This document shows positions 30,918 through 43,000 of a DNA stretch of 64,000 nucleotides, one piece after another. A program made the translations under genes and the position numbers. The notes beneath the pieces were generated by a model, which saw nothing but the letters and a program-made list of their open reading frames with translations, was not told where the DNA came from and did no database searches. The DNA is from Allomyces arbusculus (Eukaryota > Blastocladiomycota > Blastocladiomycetes > Blastocladiales > Blastocladiaceae), in assembly GCA_027604705.1 (NCBI GenBank), contig JADHYV010000029.1, positions 124,001 through 188,000 of the forward strand, written 5' to 3'. Each line of letters begins with the position of its first letter. Positions within the stretch are counted from its first letter, which is position 1.

Positions 30918-33900
30918 CTACTGTTCGTTGGGCCCGACCGGCGCCAGCGCCAGGTCCCACATTCTCGGATCCAGGGCTCCACCGCGCCGCTTCTCCCTCC
31001 CGACCGTCGACGTGGTCGCGCCATACGCGTGCCCCGGCCAAATCGCCACATGGTCCGGCAACGTTGCGCGCAGCCGAATCAACGAATTGCGCATCTGGTC
31101 CGGATCACCTCCCGGCAAATCGCACCGTCCAATGGCTCCCGCGAAAACCGTATCCGAACTGAGCAATCGGTCACCGTGCACGAGCACGCACTGCGACCCG
31201 GGCGTGTGGCCGGGGGTATGCACGAATCGAATCTCCGTGCGCGTGCCAAGATGCACGACGTGGCCCTCTTCAGTCGGGACGACCACGCGGTGCGGATCGA
31301 GCGCCTTGTCGGTCATGAACCCGCGGTCGGCCGACGCCATCACCTCGTGCTCGTCCGGGTGCATGTAGATCGGCAACGGTCTTACCGCCGGGTAGGCCGA
31401 GTCGCGCGCGACCGCACGGACCAGCGTCCACAGTCCTGGCACGCGGACGCGGTACTTGTCGAACGGCGGCGGCGGCCTCCCTCCGACATGGTCCACATGC
31501 GCGTGCCCGACAATCACACCGGCCAGCGTCCACCCGCGGCGCTTCACGTGCGCCAAGATCGCGTCCGTGTCCCACGCCGGGTCGACGACGATGCACTGCT
31601 TGGTCGCGGAATCCACGACCATGTACATGCAATTCTGCATTTGCCGCGCGTACGCGTGCAGAACCGTCCGTACGACCGCCCACCGCGGAGTCCCGCCGGG
31701 ACGGCACACGTCCCGGCCCGAGACCAGTTGCACGATCCGGGTCCCGCGGTGCGCGTCGGTGATGCCCCAGGTCGCGCGGTCGCGGCGCGCTTGGACGCCC
31801 GCGGTTCGGGACGTGGTCGGGTCGAGGTGCGCCATTCGGTCGAGGGCAGCGCGAGCGGCGCCGTACCGCTCCATGGCGAGGAGCGCGTCGGCGCGTCGAA
31901 ATTGCGCTTTCGCCCAGTGCGGGTGCAGCTGGACGGCGCGGTCGGCGTCGTCGAGCGCGGCTAGGTACTCGCCGATTCGGAGTGCGGCTGCACTGCGGTT
32001 CGAAAAGACGTGCGCGAGTTCTCGCAGGACCGCGGGTGGTGCCGCGTCGAGCCACGCCGCGGGGACGGTCGCGGTTGGCCACGAGGTGGCGGGCGCGAGT
32101 GCAGCGTCGTCGTCGGGCGCAAACGGGAAGTCGGGTGCGGGCATGTTGGTTGAGGAGAGTAGCGACGTCGACGAGAGGGACGTGTTGCGCGAGAGCGGCC
32201 TTGACGACGGCCCGCTCATGGACCCGCGGCTCGACACGCCGCTGCTGGGTCCACTGCCAAACAAACTCTCGAGCCATCGGCGCACACTGTTCGAGCTGAC
32301 CGACCAGGTGCTCGCGCTCGGCGGCAATCCCGGCTCGCCCGACTCGACAGCCGCCGCGGCAAGTCGGTTCACGCGCCGTGCATCCACTTCGCTTGGCGTC
32401 GACGTGCCCGACCAGACGGACGATGATTCGCGGCGACGCCAAAACGCAAGTGGTGACAAGGACGACGGTGATTTCCGGCGCAGACTTGCACGTGATGGCC
32501 GCTTAGTGTCGTGGAGCCGCACGCCCTTGCCGTAGGTGCGTTCGAAGTAGGTCAAAGCCTTGGCATAGACGGCGAGCGCCGCCTTGTAGTCGCCTGCGTG
32601 GAAGGCCTTGTTGCCTTTCCCCCGTAATTCGGCGAGCGTGGCAATGTGCTTGGCTTGCATTGGGTCGACTGGCGAGGCGAGGGCCGGTGGTGGGGTCGTG
32701 GGCGATGGCGGGGCAACCGTGGAAGCGACGAGCGGGACCGCGCTTGGTGCAGGGGTCGTGGGGGTGGTCGGGAGCGGGTCGCACTGAGCGAGCGAGTCAT
32801 TGCCCATGAGCCCGGCCAGCTGGTCGTTCGACGCGCGCGGCCCAGCGAGATCGTCGTTCGACGTGACGACGGTCATGCGCTCGTCAATCGAGCTCGACGA
32901 CGGCGCAATGGCTGTGGGCGGGAGCACCGGCGACTTCCAGCTCGGGCTCGACATGAGCATGGGTGAGGCCATGGCGGGCGTGACCGTTGCGTTGAGTGCG
33001 GCAATGGCCACGGTTGCGAGCGTGAGCGGGTTGGTCGGAGTCGTGCTCGACGCACCGGACCGAATGCCCATTTCCGCTGCGGCCGCAGGGGTGATCAGGC
33101 CCGTTGGCGACAACGCCGACTCGTCAATCGTGCGGCGGGACCGCGTGCGCGTGCGCTGGCGCTTGGCGTGGTGGACGTGCGTTGACGCGGGGCCCTTGGC
33201 GGGGATGTACATGCCGTGCGGGTCGGCGGGCGAGGGAGGCGACGGGACTTCGGTCGGAGGGGCGGAACGAGTTGTGTCGTTGGGCGAGGAAGGATCAGTC
33301 GAGTCTTGTTGAGTGTAGGTGGTCGGGGTCGTGGATCTAATCTGCTCGCGAGCGGGCGAGTCTTGTGCAGGCGGTGGCGGCGGGACGGGCATGGACAAGT
33401 CGACGGATTCGGTGCGCGTCGATTCCGACGACGACGAGGGAGCTGGATGCGGCTCTGCAGGATCAGCAGCGTGGTTTGCGTCGTGCTCGCGGGTCGCGGC
33501 CGCGTCAGCGTCGTACGGGACCACGCTGTCGCGGTCCCTGTTTGAAGCAGCAGCAACCGAGTCCGAGGACACGGGCTCGTCAGGTCGAGCTGGTGGCGAG
33601 GCAGGTCGCGGTGCTGGCGGGACGGTTTCTCGCGGCTCCTCCATGTGATCTGCGTCCATGACGACGGCGAGCTTGGACGACGCGGGTCGCGGCGACGTTG
33701 GTGGGGGCGTGTCCTCGGGCATTCCTAGCGTGTCGTTGTCAAAGAGAGAGGCCGTTGCTGGGCGTGGCGAGGTCGGAGGTGCGTCGCGCGCGGACAGGGA
33801 CGGCGGACAGGCCGCCAACATGGCGGACGGCGTGGCAGCGGTGGCGGCGGCGGCGAGCAGGGTTTCCGGGGACGCTTCAGACTTTGCGGGAAGTGTGGAG

Positions 33901-33935
33901 AGGGGTTGCATGGGCAGCTCGCTGTGGGTCGGCAT
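30918..33935 (-). CDS. TPR plus metallo-beta-lactamase-fold protein
   Basis: An intronless 1,005-residue frame from an ATG at 33933-33935. Residues 1-430 are Pro/Ser/Thr/Ala-rich and look disordered. A TPR-like repeat (GNKAFHAGDYKAALAVYAKA, about 435-470) is followed by a Ser-rich insert. Two more repeats (FSNRSAAALRIGEYLAALDD and AKAQFRRADALLAMERYGAA) span about 636-705. A metallo-beta-lactamase domain occupies about 725-1005, with the metal motif HAHVDH near 811, then HTPGHTPGSQC, GRCDLPGGD and IWPGHAYG. All metal ligands expected for glyoxalase-II-type hydrolases are present, so it should be catalytically competent. The substrate cannot be read. Possible roles are a thioester or glutathione-adduct hydrolase recruited by its TPRs (inference). 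The axonemal candidate starts 357 bp away, divergently. Confidence 0.85.
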   Translation of the reverse strand: MPTHSELPMQPLSTLPAKSEASPETLLAAAATAATPSAMLAACPPSLSARDAPPTSPRPATASLFDNDTLGMPEDTPPPTSPRPASSKLAVVMDADHMEEPRETVPPAPRPASPPARPDEPVSSDSVAAASNRDRDSVVPYDADAAATREHDANHAADPAEPHPAPSSSSESTRTESVDLSMPVPPPPPAQDSPAREQIRSTTPTTYTQQDSTDPSSPNDTTRSAPPTEVPSPPSPADPHGMYIPAKGPASTHVHHAKRQRTRTRSRRTIDESALSPTGLITPAAAAEMGIRSGASSTTPTNPLTLATVAIAALNATVTPAMASPMLMSSPSWKSPVLPPTAIAPSSSSIDERMTVVTSNDDLAGPRASNDQLAGLMGNDSLAQCDPLPTTPTTPAPSAVPLVASTVAPPSPTTPPPALASPVDPMQAKHIATLAELRGKGNKAFHAGDYKAALAVYAKALTYFERTYGKGVRLHDTKRPSRASLRRKSPSSLSPLAFWRRRESSSVWSGTSTPSEVDARRVNRLAAAAVESGEPGLPPSASTWSVSSNSVRRWLESLFGSGPSSGVSSRGSMSGPSSRPLSRNTSLSSTSLLSSTNMPAPDFPFAPDDDAALAPATSWPTATVPAAWLDAAPPAVLRELAHVFSNRSAAALRIGEYLAALDDADRAVQLHPHWAKAQFRRADALLAMERYGAARAALDRMAHLDPTTSRTAGVQARRDRATWGITDAHRGTRIVQLVSGRDVCRPGGTPRWAVVRTVLHAYARQMQNCMYMVVDSATKQCIVVDPAWDTDAILAHVKRRGWTLAGVIVGHAHVDHVGGRPPPPFDKYRVRVPGLWTLVRAVARDSAYPAVRPLPIYMHPDEHEVMASADRGFMTDKALDPHRVVVPTEEGHVVHLGTRTEIRFVHTPGHTPGSQCVLVHGDRLLSSDTVFAGAIGRCDLPGGDPDQMRNSLIRLRATLPDHVAIWPGHAYGATTSTVGREKRRGGALDPRMWDLALAPVGPNEQ

Positions 33936-34292
33936 CGTGGTCGACGACGGCAGCGCGGCGACGTGATGGAGGGCAATGAAACGACAGCGTCAACGGTGCG
34001 TTTGCGGCACCGAGTGGCGAGCCTGTTGGTCCAAGCAGCCACTGCCTGGCATGCAACCCTGGCCACGCACCTGCCGCGCCTCCCCCGCACCGCGACGTGG
34101 ACCGCTGCCAGGCCCCTCAGGACGTGATCGATGGCTAATTTGCCGCCAAAGGAACACGGCCACTCCGGCACCGCTCGCAAGCTCGGCCCACTCTCTGCAC
34201 TCATCCACCGGCGCTTGCGACTTGCCGCACTTGACTCTTCAACCATCCGCCAATATCAACTGAGCAGCGGCGGCAACCTCGCGACCGCCGTC

Positions 34293-36508
34293 ATGATTTC
34301 CAGCGACAGCACCGCGGTCACCGGCAGGCCGGATGCACAGCCCACGGCACCTCCGGGACATGGAGGAGCCAGCGCGCCCTCGACCAACCTGGCGCCGTCA
34401 CTTTATGGCCCGAATCGTGACAACAACCCGCTCAGTGCGCGACATTCTGCCCACAACGTGGTGCGCCCACGTCGCTTAACCCGTCGCACGCCATTATCGT
34501 GTAGAGTTCCGCTACCCGCAAGATGCCATGCAAAAGGATTTTTACTGCAACCTGCGCCCGCCCGGCGCGCCGCTGAGCCCATGGTCCTCGACGACCAAGG
34601 ACACGTTTCTCGCACACAACCCGCACCAGGTGCGCGAAACGCGCGGCCTCGCGAGACAAGGTACCGCTTTTTGCGCGTGATTCGCGATACGCGATGGTCC
34701 ACTGACTGAATCACTTCCTATTCCCACTCGTTCAACCCCCCAGTCCGCTCATTCGACGGCCAAGTGCACTTCAACGTCGGCCGCGACGTGCCGCTCTGCA
34801 GCACCGATGACGCCGCGCACCCTTACCTGACAGTCGCCGACCGCGACTACGTGCCACACCCCTGGCAGGACCCGAGCGCCGCACGCAAGGGCATCTCGCA
34901 CGAGAACAAGTACCCGCCCGTCTTCCGCGACGAAGCGGCGCTCGCCGTGCCACGCACGTCGCTGTACGGCACTTCCTATGTGCCCTGGGGGCCTGGCGCA
35001 GGTCGGCGGGGCCGGTCTGCCGCCGAGGAGCGGCTTCGGCTGCGCGGCGATAACATCACGTTTGACGCTACAGTGGCGACGGCCGATGATTGGAAGAGCG
35101 TCACGCAGCGCACGCTTGTGCCACTGGATCCATCCGTTGCGCGGCTGGCGCGGCGGGATGCCGAGGCGGTCGCGAGTTTGGATAAGAAGCCAAGCAATGT
35201 GCTGGATCGGCCGGATGGAGAGGTGGCCGATTGCAAGAGCACGAATCAGCATGGTGCGCTGGATCAGATTTTTTTTTTTTGTGTGCGACCGGGATTTTGA
35301 ATTCACGATGCAGCTTTAGATTTCAAGTCGCCGGTCCAAATCGAGCAGCCCGACCTCACGTTCAAGAAGGACTTGGAGGCGACGCATCTGTCGGTTTGTA
35401 CCCCACCCACTCACGTCGCTCGTTGGTACTCGTCTAACACAACACACTTTTTCAGCTCGCAGTGTCGGACGTGTCGCCCGACTCGTTCCAGTCGCTCTAC
35501 AAGTCAACCTTTCAGCGGCACACCGCTCCGACGCGTGCTACACGCAAAGTGATTGCCCCGCCCTGCGTGCTCCTGCAAGAAGACGCGCCCACCGCCACGA
35601 CTCCCATGGCCACGACCGCGCAAGCCACTTTCCAGCGCCCGCCCATGTCGCGGCACCAACCGATCCACCAATCCATTACGACCTCGTTCGTCTTCCAAGG
35701 CCTACCGACCGAAAACGGTGCCGCCGAGCCTCCCGGCACGCGGCAAACGTCCGTCACCGCCGCCGACTACTACCACGGCCATCGCGCGCCGGCCCCACCG
35801 CGCGCGTTCCGCACCGACAAGTCGCACGTTCTTGATCCGGCCGACGCCGACGATATCGCCGAGTCTGCGGGTCCCGAAACGGCGCGCGCGTACGCGGCCC
35901 CACCGGACGCGACGCAACTCGCGCCCGAGTTTCGCGCCTTACGGCGGGTGGCACGTGCCCAGGTCCAGGCCCAGGCTGGTGCCCACTTTGATGTCCGGCA
36001 TGATCCGCCTGAGGGTATGTCGAGCGCAACAGCCATGTCGACGACGGCCATGGAGCACCACGGCGCGGCCGCACAGCGCGCCGTGCACTTGCTCGCGCCC
36101 AGTACGGGCGGGTCATCTCTGCGAGCGCGCTCCGAAGCGCTTGGTCTACAGCGTTTGCCAGTCGTCCCGGACCGGTCGTACGCGACGTCATTGCACAATA
36201 CGGTCGGGTGGGGCGCCGATGCAGTCGGTCAAGAGCCGAAACTTGACGGGGTTTCGGTCGCACGCGCCGCGTATGTCGCGCCGGTCGCGGTGCGGGTCGC
36301 GCCGGTACCAGCGGTCGTCGGGAACGCGGACCATTTGATGCTCGCGGATGCGGTGGACCGGCTCGCTCTTGGGCAGGCAGGGGGTGATGACGGGACCGGC
36401 ACTAGGTCGTGGATGGCGACAACGCGCAGGACCTATGTCGCGCCGGCGGTCACGGTTGCGGCCGCGGCAGGCGCGGGCGAGGTGCCGTTGGGGGTCCTGC
36501 GCGGGTGA
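34293..36508 (+). CDS. Candidate axonemal microtubule-associated protein
   Basis: Five exons: 34293-34434, 34505-34660, 34744-35253, 35320-35393 and 35456-36508, about 644 residues. The protein is rich in Pro, Tyr and Phe with no globular core. Recurrent short blocks include FRYPQDAMQKDFYCN, WSSTTKDTFLAHNP, VHFNVGRDVPL, SPDSFQSLYKSTFQRHTAP and HQSITTSFVFQG. Such 'T-x-x-F/Y' spaced, extended chains are typical of flagellar microtubule inner proteins and SAXO-like proteins, which would fit a zoospore-forming fungus. No named family is recognised, so this is inference. The start and the first intron (donor GTGCGC at 34435) are the least certain; an in-frame ATG also exists at 34131. The third intron hides a T12 tract. 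Confidence 0.55.
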
Positions 36509-38809
36509 AGCGGGGTGCGGTCGGGTGCAGTGGATGGCACGGGATTGCGAGCGCGGTGTTCGTTGACTAAATGGTCCGGGAGACTTGACCGATAGAAATA
36601 AATGGAGGACGGATGTTTACCGTGTTTGGTCGTGGCGATGACTCTGCCTTCACCAGGAGTCATTGACCAAGGGCGCATTCAGGCGACGCGAAACCAAAAC
36701 GTAACGATATGTTGCTCTCACGACTCCATCTCAACCTCCACGACCCCCATCGCAACGCACCGAACCAGCTAGTCACAGCCGAGACGGCCTGCGTCGAAGA
36801 AACCGGAAGTCAACGAGGTCAGGGACACCTCGGAGCCGAGGGTGCCGAGCGTCGATTTGGCGACGGTCGACTCGATCGCTTGAGCACGGCTTGCACCGCG
36901 TTCAGCCGTTTCAAGGGGCTGCACTTCCTGGTTCTTGATGCCAACGCGCAAGTGGGCACGATCAGATGTCAGTGGGTTGTGGCAAGAGACCAGGCTGGAA
37001 ATGAAGAGAGAACGTACACAAGATTCAAGCGATTATCGTGTGCATGCTCATCAAAAAGGGCACCAAGCGTCAAGAGCGGGTCGAGATTGGGAACGCCGCT
37101 GGTGAGGTTGGTGCCGATGAGTTGCGCCGTGAGCTGCAGGTACACCCACTCCATACTACCAGTGCACAGCGCCGGCTGCACGTGGTCTGCCAGGAATGAC
37201 GCGAGGGCCATCTGATCATTGGCGCATCAGGTCCACAATGGGCTCATTGCCAAACCAGGTACGGCGCGGGTGCGGGCGGCTGAGCGCTTCCACAGCAAAA
37301 ATTCGATCACGCTACAAATAGGCACGCATTCCAATTGGGAGGGTGGAGAGGGGATAGAATAAATTGCTCAGGACTTTTGCGGGGAGAATCGCTCGGATCG
37401 ACAGCATGGTCGGGGCCTTGCAGCTTGTAGCATACCCGAGCGTCGGTGGTCGAGAGGGAACTCATGTTAACGGTGAGCGAAAACAGGATGAGAGAGTGCG
37501 AGGGGTTGCTCGACGTGGTGGCGGCGCGTTCAATTTGTTCAACTGGATCGCCCAAGCGGTGGTGGAAATGGTGAAGTGCCAACAGCAAAGTCGTTCTGAG
37601 CAGAAGTGTTGCTTCGTAAACTCCACTTGTCAGGCACTCCATCTCGAGAATCACTTTTCAACCACGTTTCATACAATTATGGCGGATAATTGAGAGAGAA
37701 AATTAGGCCAAAAAAACAAACGATCGCAGGGCAAGCGTCCCGTCCTTTCCAAGTGTTTTCATGGCACAGTCCACTGACGCAAGTCGGGGGTCGTGCAAGA
37801 GCGTGCCAATGGCATGCACAAGCCCGAACGCGCGCGCCCAGCGAAGAGGCGCATTTTGCGAAAATGTCGGGTCGACACCATCTTGATCTAGTCGTGCTTG
37901 AACAATGGCCGAACGAGGCTGATTCCGCACCGTCCAAAACGTATGATTCATTACAAGGCAGCGAATAATTTGGTCTTGGTCGCTGTCCCTGATCACAGGC
38001 AATTGCCCGATCTGAAGGGAAATTGCCACAACGGGAGAATAGTTTGGCTCGCGTCGTCCATGTTTTCCGCAGAGGAACACATTAATGAACGAACTTGGGG
38101 CAACACTATTACAGGGTCGAACAGTGCAGGGCTGAGGTCAAGCAGGTGAGTGAGCAACCGCTTCATGACAGCCATGGACGCGCTGGCGACTGAAAGAAAC
38201 TTCATCAGTTCAACGATCCATTGACACTGAAGATTGATTCAAATCACGCCGCAAATATAGAAACTGGGCCATTTGCACGTCGGGAAGAACCAGCGCCATG
38301 ACCCACGCATCATGCCACAGCCAAAATGACGGCAAGTCAATCAATGCGCACATTCAATGTGACCAGCGTATCAGCATCACCATGAGCTGCAGCAAGCAGG
38401 CATGTTAGTGACTGTTAAACATGGACCGCAAAATCATGGGACACAGCGTAGGCGCGAAGGAGTACGCAAATTGCGAGATTAGGTGGCTGTCAACGAAACG
38501 AGACCAGCCCTTGAGCAATGCATTGGCCCCAGTGCCGTTTTATCACTGCAATTACAACCAGAGCAAGACACGGCGGACAGTGACGCAGCCACGCGCGAAA
38601 TGAATTTGCCAACCCAAGCTCCACAAGTCGACTCGTGTGAGGCGCGAAAGTGAATGGAGATTTTCGAGCTTTAGTTTTGTAGTCTTGGTCCCACGCCCAC
38701 GATGCCGATTTTGCGACCGACTCGATATTCTGGCACAGGGAATCGGCAATGAGCGTGTTCAATTATGGCCTTGTCAAGGCTGTAGGTGCCATCGAAGCTC
38801 CAATGAGTC
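36509..38809. other. Gene-poor stretch, part of 36.5-40 kb gap
   Basis: About 2.3 kb with AT content clearly above its flanks. Minus-strand frames give scattered protein-like pieces (for example LTAQLIGTNLTSGVPNLDPL and LVELGLANSFRAWLRHCP) that never join. It could be one decayed minus-strand gene, perhaps continuous with the F-box-like relic at 38.8-39.4 kb. No gene is called. Confidence 0.4.
36597..36602 (+). terminator. AATAAA polyadenylation-like signal
   Basis: AATAAA lies 89 nt after the stop of the axonemal candidate, a normal distance for a poly(A) signal. Confidence 0.4.
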
Positions 38810-39383
38810 TCTATGATATCTGTGCTTGCCGCGAGTTGATCGTGCATTCTTCCAGATCTATAGCTCGAGAGGTTTCCGTATCAGCGATATCAATCGGTTT
38901 CTGTACCAAACGGGATTGCGAAATACCGAGATCCCAGTTGAGCAGCTTGGCTGGCACATGCATCAGGAAAATTTGCACAATGCAGTTGCAGTCATGGCTA
39001 GCATGCACAAAAGCGCCCGAGAGAGCACCTCGAGTCAGTCTTGATAATAGCCTGGCCCACTTGTGACACGAGCAGCATGGTGGGGCAACATGCGGGCGAC
39101 CGCCTCAGGGTTCACTGCATCAATGGCCATGAAGGGAACAAACCAGGAAGACCCTCTCATGCGAGAGACAAATGTCGTGGAGGAAAATTCGGCCGACGCA
39201 GAATCGTCCAGACCGTTGTCCAGTCTGCAAGAGCAACAGCAATATTGAAATGGTCCACGATTTGGCGGGAGCAGGGAACTGGTGGAGCGTTCAACAGGTT
39301 TTTTGCAATCGTGAAATGCTCGTCCCATCAAAGAACGGGAAAAGCGTGGCAAGAACAACGTTGGGCAGGTCAGCCAGTGACAT
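38810..39383 (-). pseudogene. F-box-like relic 2
   Basis: From an ATG at 39381-39383 the minus strand reads MSLADLPNVVLATLFPFFDG then TSISRLQKTC and a stop. LADLP...L..F...D....RLQ.TC has F-box spacing. A 73-nt GTTGAA...GCAG segment after the stop region could be an intron leading to WTTVWTILRR, but that exon closes soon after. Later frames hold FMAIDAVNPEAVARMLPHHA. It is read here as a decayed or partly spliced F-box-type gene. Confidence 0.4.
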
Positions 39384-40054
39384 GTCGTGTGGCATTGCAC
39401 GTTGAGAACGGTTGAGGAATGGATGAGTGCTTTGTGAAGCTGAGGAAGTTGCGGAGATGAGGCGGATTTGACTTGCCCTCTCCCTTTCAAGACTCTTGAC
39501 TTCGTGCCTCCTGTTTTGCAGCGCTGAGCAAGTGCTTGGACAGTGCTCCCAGCGCGGTCACGTGCCACCGGCCTTGAGTCGAATACAATCCTAGACGCGT
39601 CTCGCACCCCGGCTTTGGTCTGCCGCGCGCGCTGTCGGCGGGCCGGCGGGCCGGCGGTGCCGTTGGCGTGCACTGCGTGCTGAGGTTGCAAACATGAGCC
39701 TTTTCCGGCGTGATCACGCAAGCTGGTCAACACTTTGGCCCGCGACAGCCAACGTGGCGCACGCAGAACTGTCAACGCGGTCCACGCCGGGCCAGGTCTC
39801 CGCCCGTCAGCAAGCCAAGCGGCCTGCCGTCGCCATAAATATCGGGTCCGCTGCTCTCTGGCCGCATTCGCGCACGCTCTGCCCGCCACTCCTCCCTCTC
39901 CTCGCATTCCTCTCTACGCCGCCCAGCACCCACTCTGCTTCACTTCCCGGGCCCGCGTAACTTGATTCTGCGACGGCAACCGACCCCGGCCGACGCGCGA
40001 CCTTCGCAATCGTCCCTCATCCTTTCTTTTCAATCGATCCACTCGACCGTCATC
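39384..40054. promoter_or_regulatory. Upstream region of the ABCB transporter
   Basis: This contains the ABCB promoter and 5' leader, pyrimidine-rich from 39880 to 40050. A GGCGGGCCGGCGGGCC duplication lies near 39638-39656. No gene was seen. Confidence 0.4.
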
Positions 40055-43000
40055 ATGCCCAACGAAACGACCGTCGTCGATATCGACAGAAGTGGTGGTG
40101 ATGGCGGCGGCGGAGGTGCTGCTCCTGTCGCTGATCACCCTGCCGACGCCAAGATGGTGGCGACGAAATCGCCCGAGTCGATTCCGCTCTCGGACATGCC
40201 TGACGCCAAGCCGCCGGCGACGCTCGCGAAAAGGGTGCCCTACCGCGCGCTCTTCCGTTTTGCAACCAAAAAGGACATTCTTTGCATGGTGGTCGGCACG
40301 GTGGGCGCCGTCCTCAACGGCGCGTGCTTGCCTATTTTCAACGTGATCATGTACGGCTCTATTGGCAATTAATCTCGATTTTTCCCTCCCTTTTCACCTC
40401 CTCGATCGGCCCACGCGCCCCATCACGTCAGTGGTGGACTTTTACATTTGAGGATCGGATGGGACTGACCATCTGCTGTACCTCCCAACTCGCAGGGGCG
40501 ACACGATCACCTTATTCACCGACCATGACCGCGTGATTGCGCTCTCGAGGATTTACCCCGGACGGTACCCGCCGGCCGTCATGCAGGCGCTCAACGACAC
40601 GTTCTGGAACGATATTGTCGGCCAGATCTGGTGGATTCTTGGGCTCGCCATTGCCACGTTCATTGTCTCTTTCCTGCAGCTCGGCATGTGGCAGACGGCC
40701 GGCGAGGCGCAGGCATTCCGAATCAAGCAAGAGTACTTCAAGGCTCTGCTTCGTCAGGAAGTCGCCTACTTTGGTAAGTTTGGCCTTTCGACTTGGGTGG
40801 CGGTCGTGTTCGAATTCTCACCACGTTTGGCCCCATTCCCTCAACCCGCACCCGCAGACGACCAGAAGCGCGGTGAGCTCACGAGCCGGATTACTGCCGA
40901 CGTCGAGCAGGTGCAGGACGGGATCGCCGACAAGGTCGGGCACACGATTCAATACGTCTCGACGTTTTTCATCTCGTTTATCGTCGCGTTTGTGAAAAAG
41001 TACGTTGGTTGATGGTAGTTGGCATCGTACCATGGCGCACGTTACTCATCTCTTTCCTACTTGCCGCAACTAGCGCCTACCTGACGGGTATCCTGTGCTG
41101 CTGCATTCCGTTCTTGATTGGCGCGTCTGGATTCACGGGTCGCATGACCATGAAGGCCGTGCGCGAGGCACTCGTGAGCTACGGCCGCGCCGGCGCAATT
41201 GCCGAGGAAGTATTTACGGGCCTGCGCACCGTCATTTCGTTTGGCGCCGAGAACCGCGAGGCCGACCGGTACGAGAAGCAACTCGAGCACGTGCGCCAGC
41301 AGGAGAGCAGGCGCGGCTATGTCGCCGGCATTGGTGCGTCGCCTAATGAAATGAGTCTTCCCGCACGGGTAGAAGTCGCTGACGCATGCTGCCCGACCCG
41401 AATCCTAGGCATCGGCATGATCTTCTTTGTTCTGTTCTCGTCGTACTCGGTCGGGTTCTTTGTCGGGTCGCTCAAGATCGCCGACGGGTCGATTCAAATT
41501 GGTGTCTTGATCACCGTCTTCCTCAACTACTTGATCGGATCCTTCTCGCTCGGCAACGCGGCGCCCTACATTTCGTCGTTTGCCTCAGCGCAGTCGTCGG
41601 CGTTCTCGATTTTCCAAGTGATTGACCGCGCATCGCTCGTGAACCCGTTTGACGAGGGCGGGCTCAAGCCCGAGACGCTCAAGGGCCGCATCGAGTTCCG
41701 CGATATTGATTTCGCCTACCCGACGCGCCTCGACGTGCCGATCTTGAAGAAGTTCAACCTGACGATTGAGCCAGGCATGACGGTCGCGCTCGTCGGACAG
41801 AGTGGGTCAGGCAAATCGACATGTGTGGGTCTGGTACGGTTTCTTGTGTGTACACACCGTGAACGTGGCTCTGAAAACTGATGGTCGCAGTGGTTGCGAT
41901 AGCTTCAACGGTTCTACCTGCCGCTCGCAGGCAGCGTGCTTCTCGACGGCGTGCCGATTGAGCAGCTGAACGTGCACTGGCTGCGCTCCAAGATTGGCGT
42001 CGTGGGCCAAGTACGTTGCCGACTCCTCCGCCGCGTCCCTCGCGCATTCGATCTGACTCGCGCGCAATGGTTCATGATAGGAACCCGTTCTTTTCCGCGG
42101 GACTCTGCGCGAGAATATTGCCTGGGGCGCGCTCGGCGAAGTCACGGACGACCAGATTTGGCACGCGCTGCGGCAATCGAATGCGGCCGCGTTTGTCTCG
42201 GACCTGCCGGACCGCTTGGACACCGTTATCAGTGAAGGCGGCGTCTCGTTGAGTGGCGGCCAGAAGCAGCGGCTTGCGATTGGTGCGATGAACCGAAACA
42301 GCGCCATGATTTGCTTTGCCACGAATGGATACTGACTCGACTGCTCGGCTCTCTCTGTAGCTCGTGCCTTGATTCGCGACCCCAAGATCGTGCTCCTCGA
42401 CGAGGCCACGTCGGCGCTCGACACGCAGTCGGAGGCGGTCGTGCAAGCGGCGCTCGACGCGGCGGCTGAGGGCCGCACGGCGATCGTGATTGCTCATCGG
42501 TACGCGGACTTGGGTGTTGAGCGATATGGGAATTTTGTCCACCGAGCTGACCCTGCGTCATGGGACTCGAACTAGTTTGTCGACAGTCAAGAACGCCAAC
42601 CTGATTGTGGCCATGCGCAAGGGCGTCGTGATCGAGGCCGGCACGCACCAGCAGCTCATTGAGAAGCAGGGCTTTTATGTACGTCTCCCCCCCCCCCCCT
42701 TTTCGCGCCCGCTTGACGCGCTCGTCGACGGTGGATATGATGCTGACCGGATCCCGCTCCACTCTCCAGTGGTCGCTCGTCAAGGACCAGCAGGTCTCGT
42801 CTGGGCAAGACGATGAGGACGATGACCAAGCCGCCGATGCGGGCGAGGAAAGCGAGATTGAAACCGGTGCCGGCGCTCCTCTCATCCGTGCCAAGTCAAA
42901 CGCGTCGCACGCGCCCTCGGTCGACCCGTCGACCGTCGTCTCCAAGGGGGGCCATGAAGCCAAGGCCGGCGGCGAGCTCGTGACGATCGAGGACGAGGTG

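Noticed and set aside
34457-34506. Short intron alternative in the axonemal candidate (donor near 34461)
   Set aside because: Would be about 46 nt; donor 34435 gives 70 nt in phase. Kept as an uncertainty only.
42500-42575. tRNA T-arm-like GGGACTCGAAC on the plus strand
   Set aside because: It is part of intron 8 of the ABCB gene; no tRNA body surrounds it.
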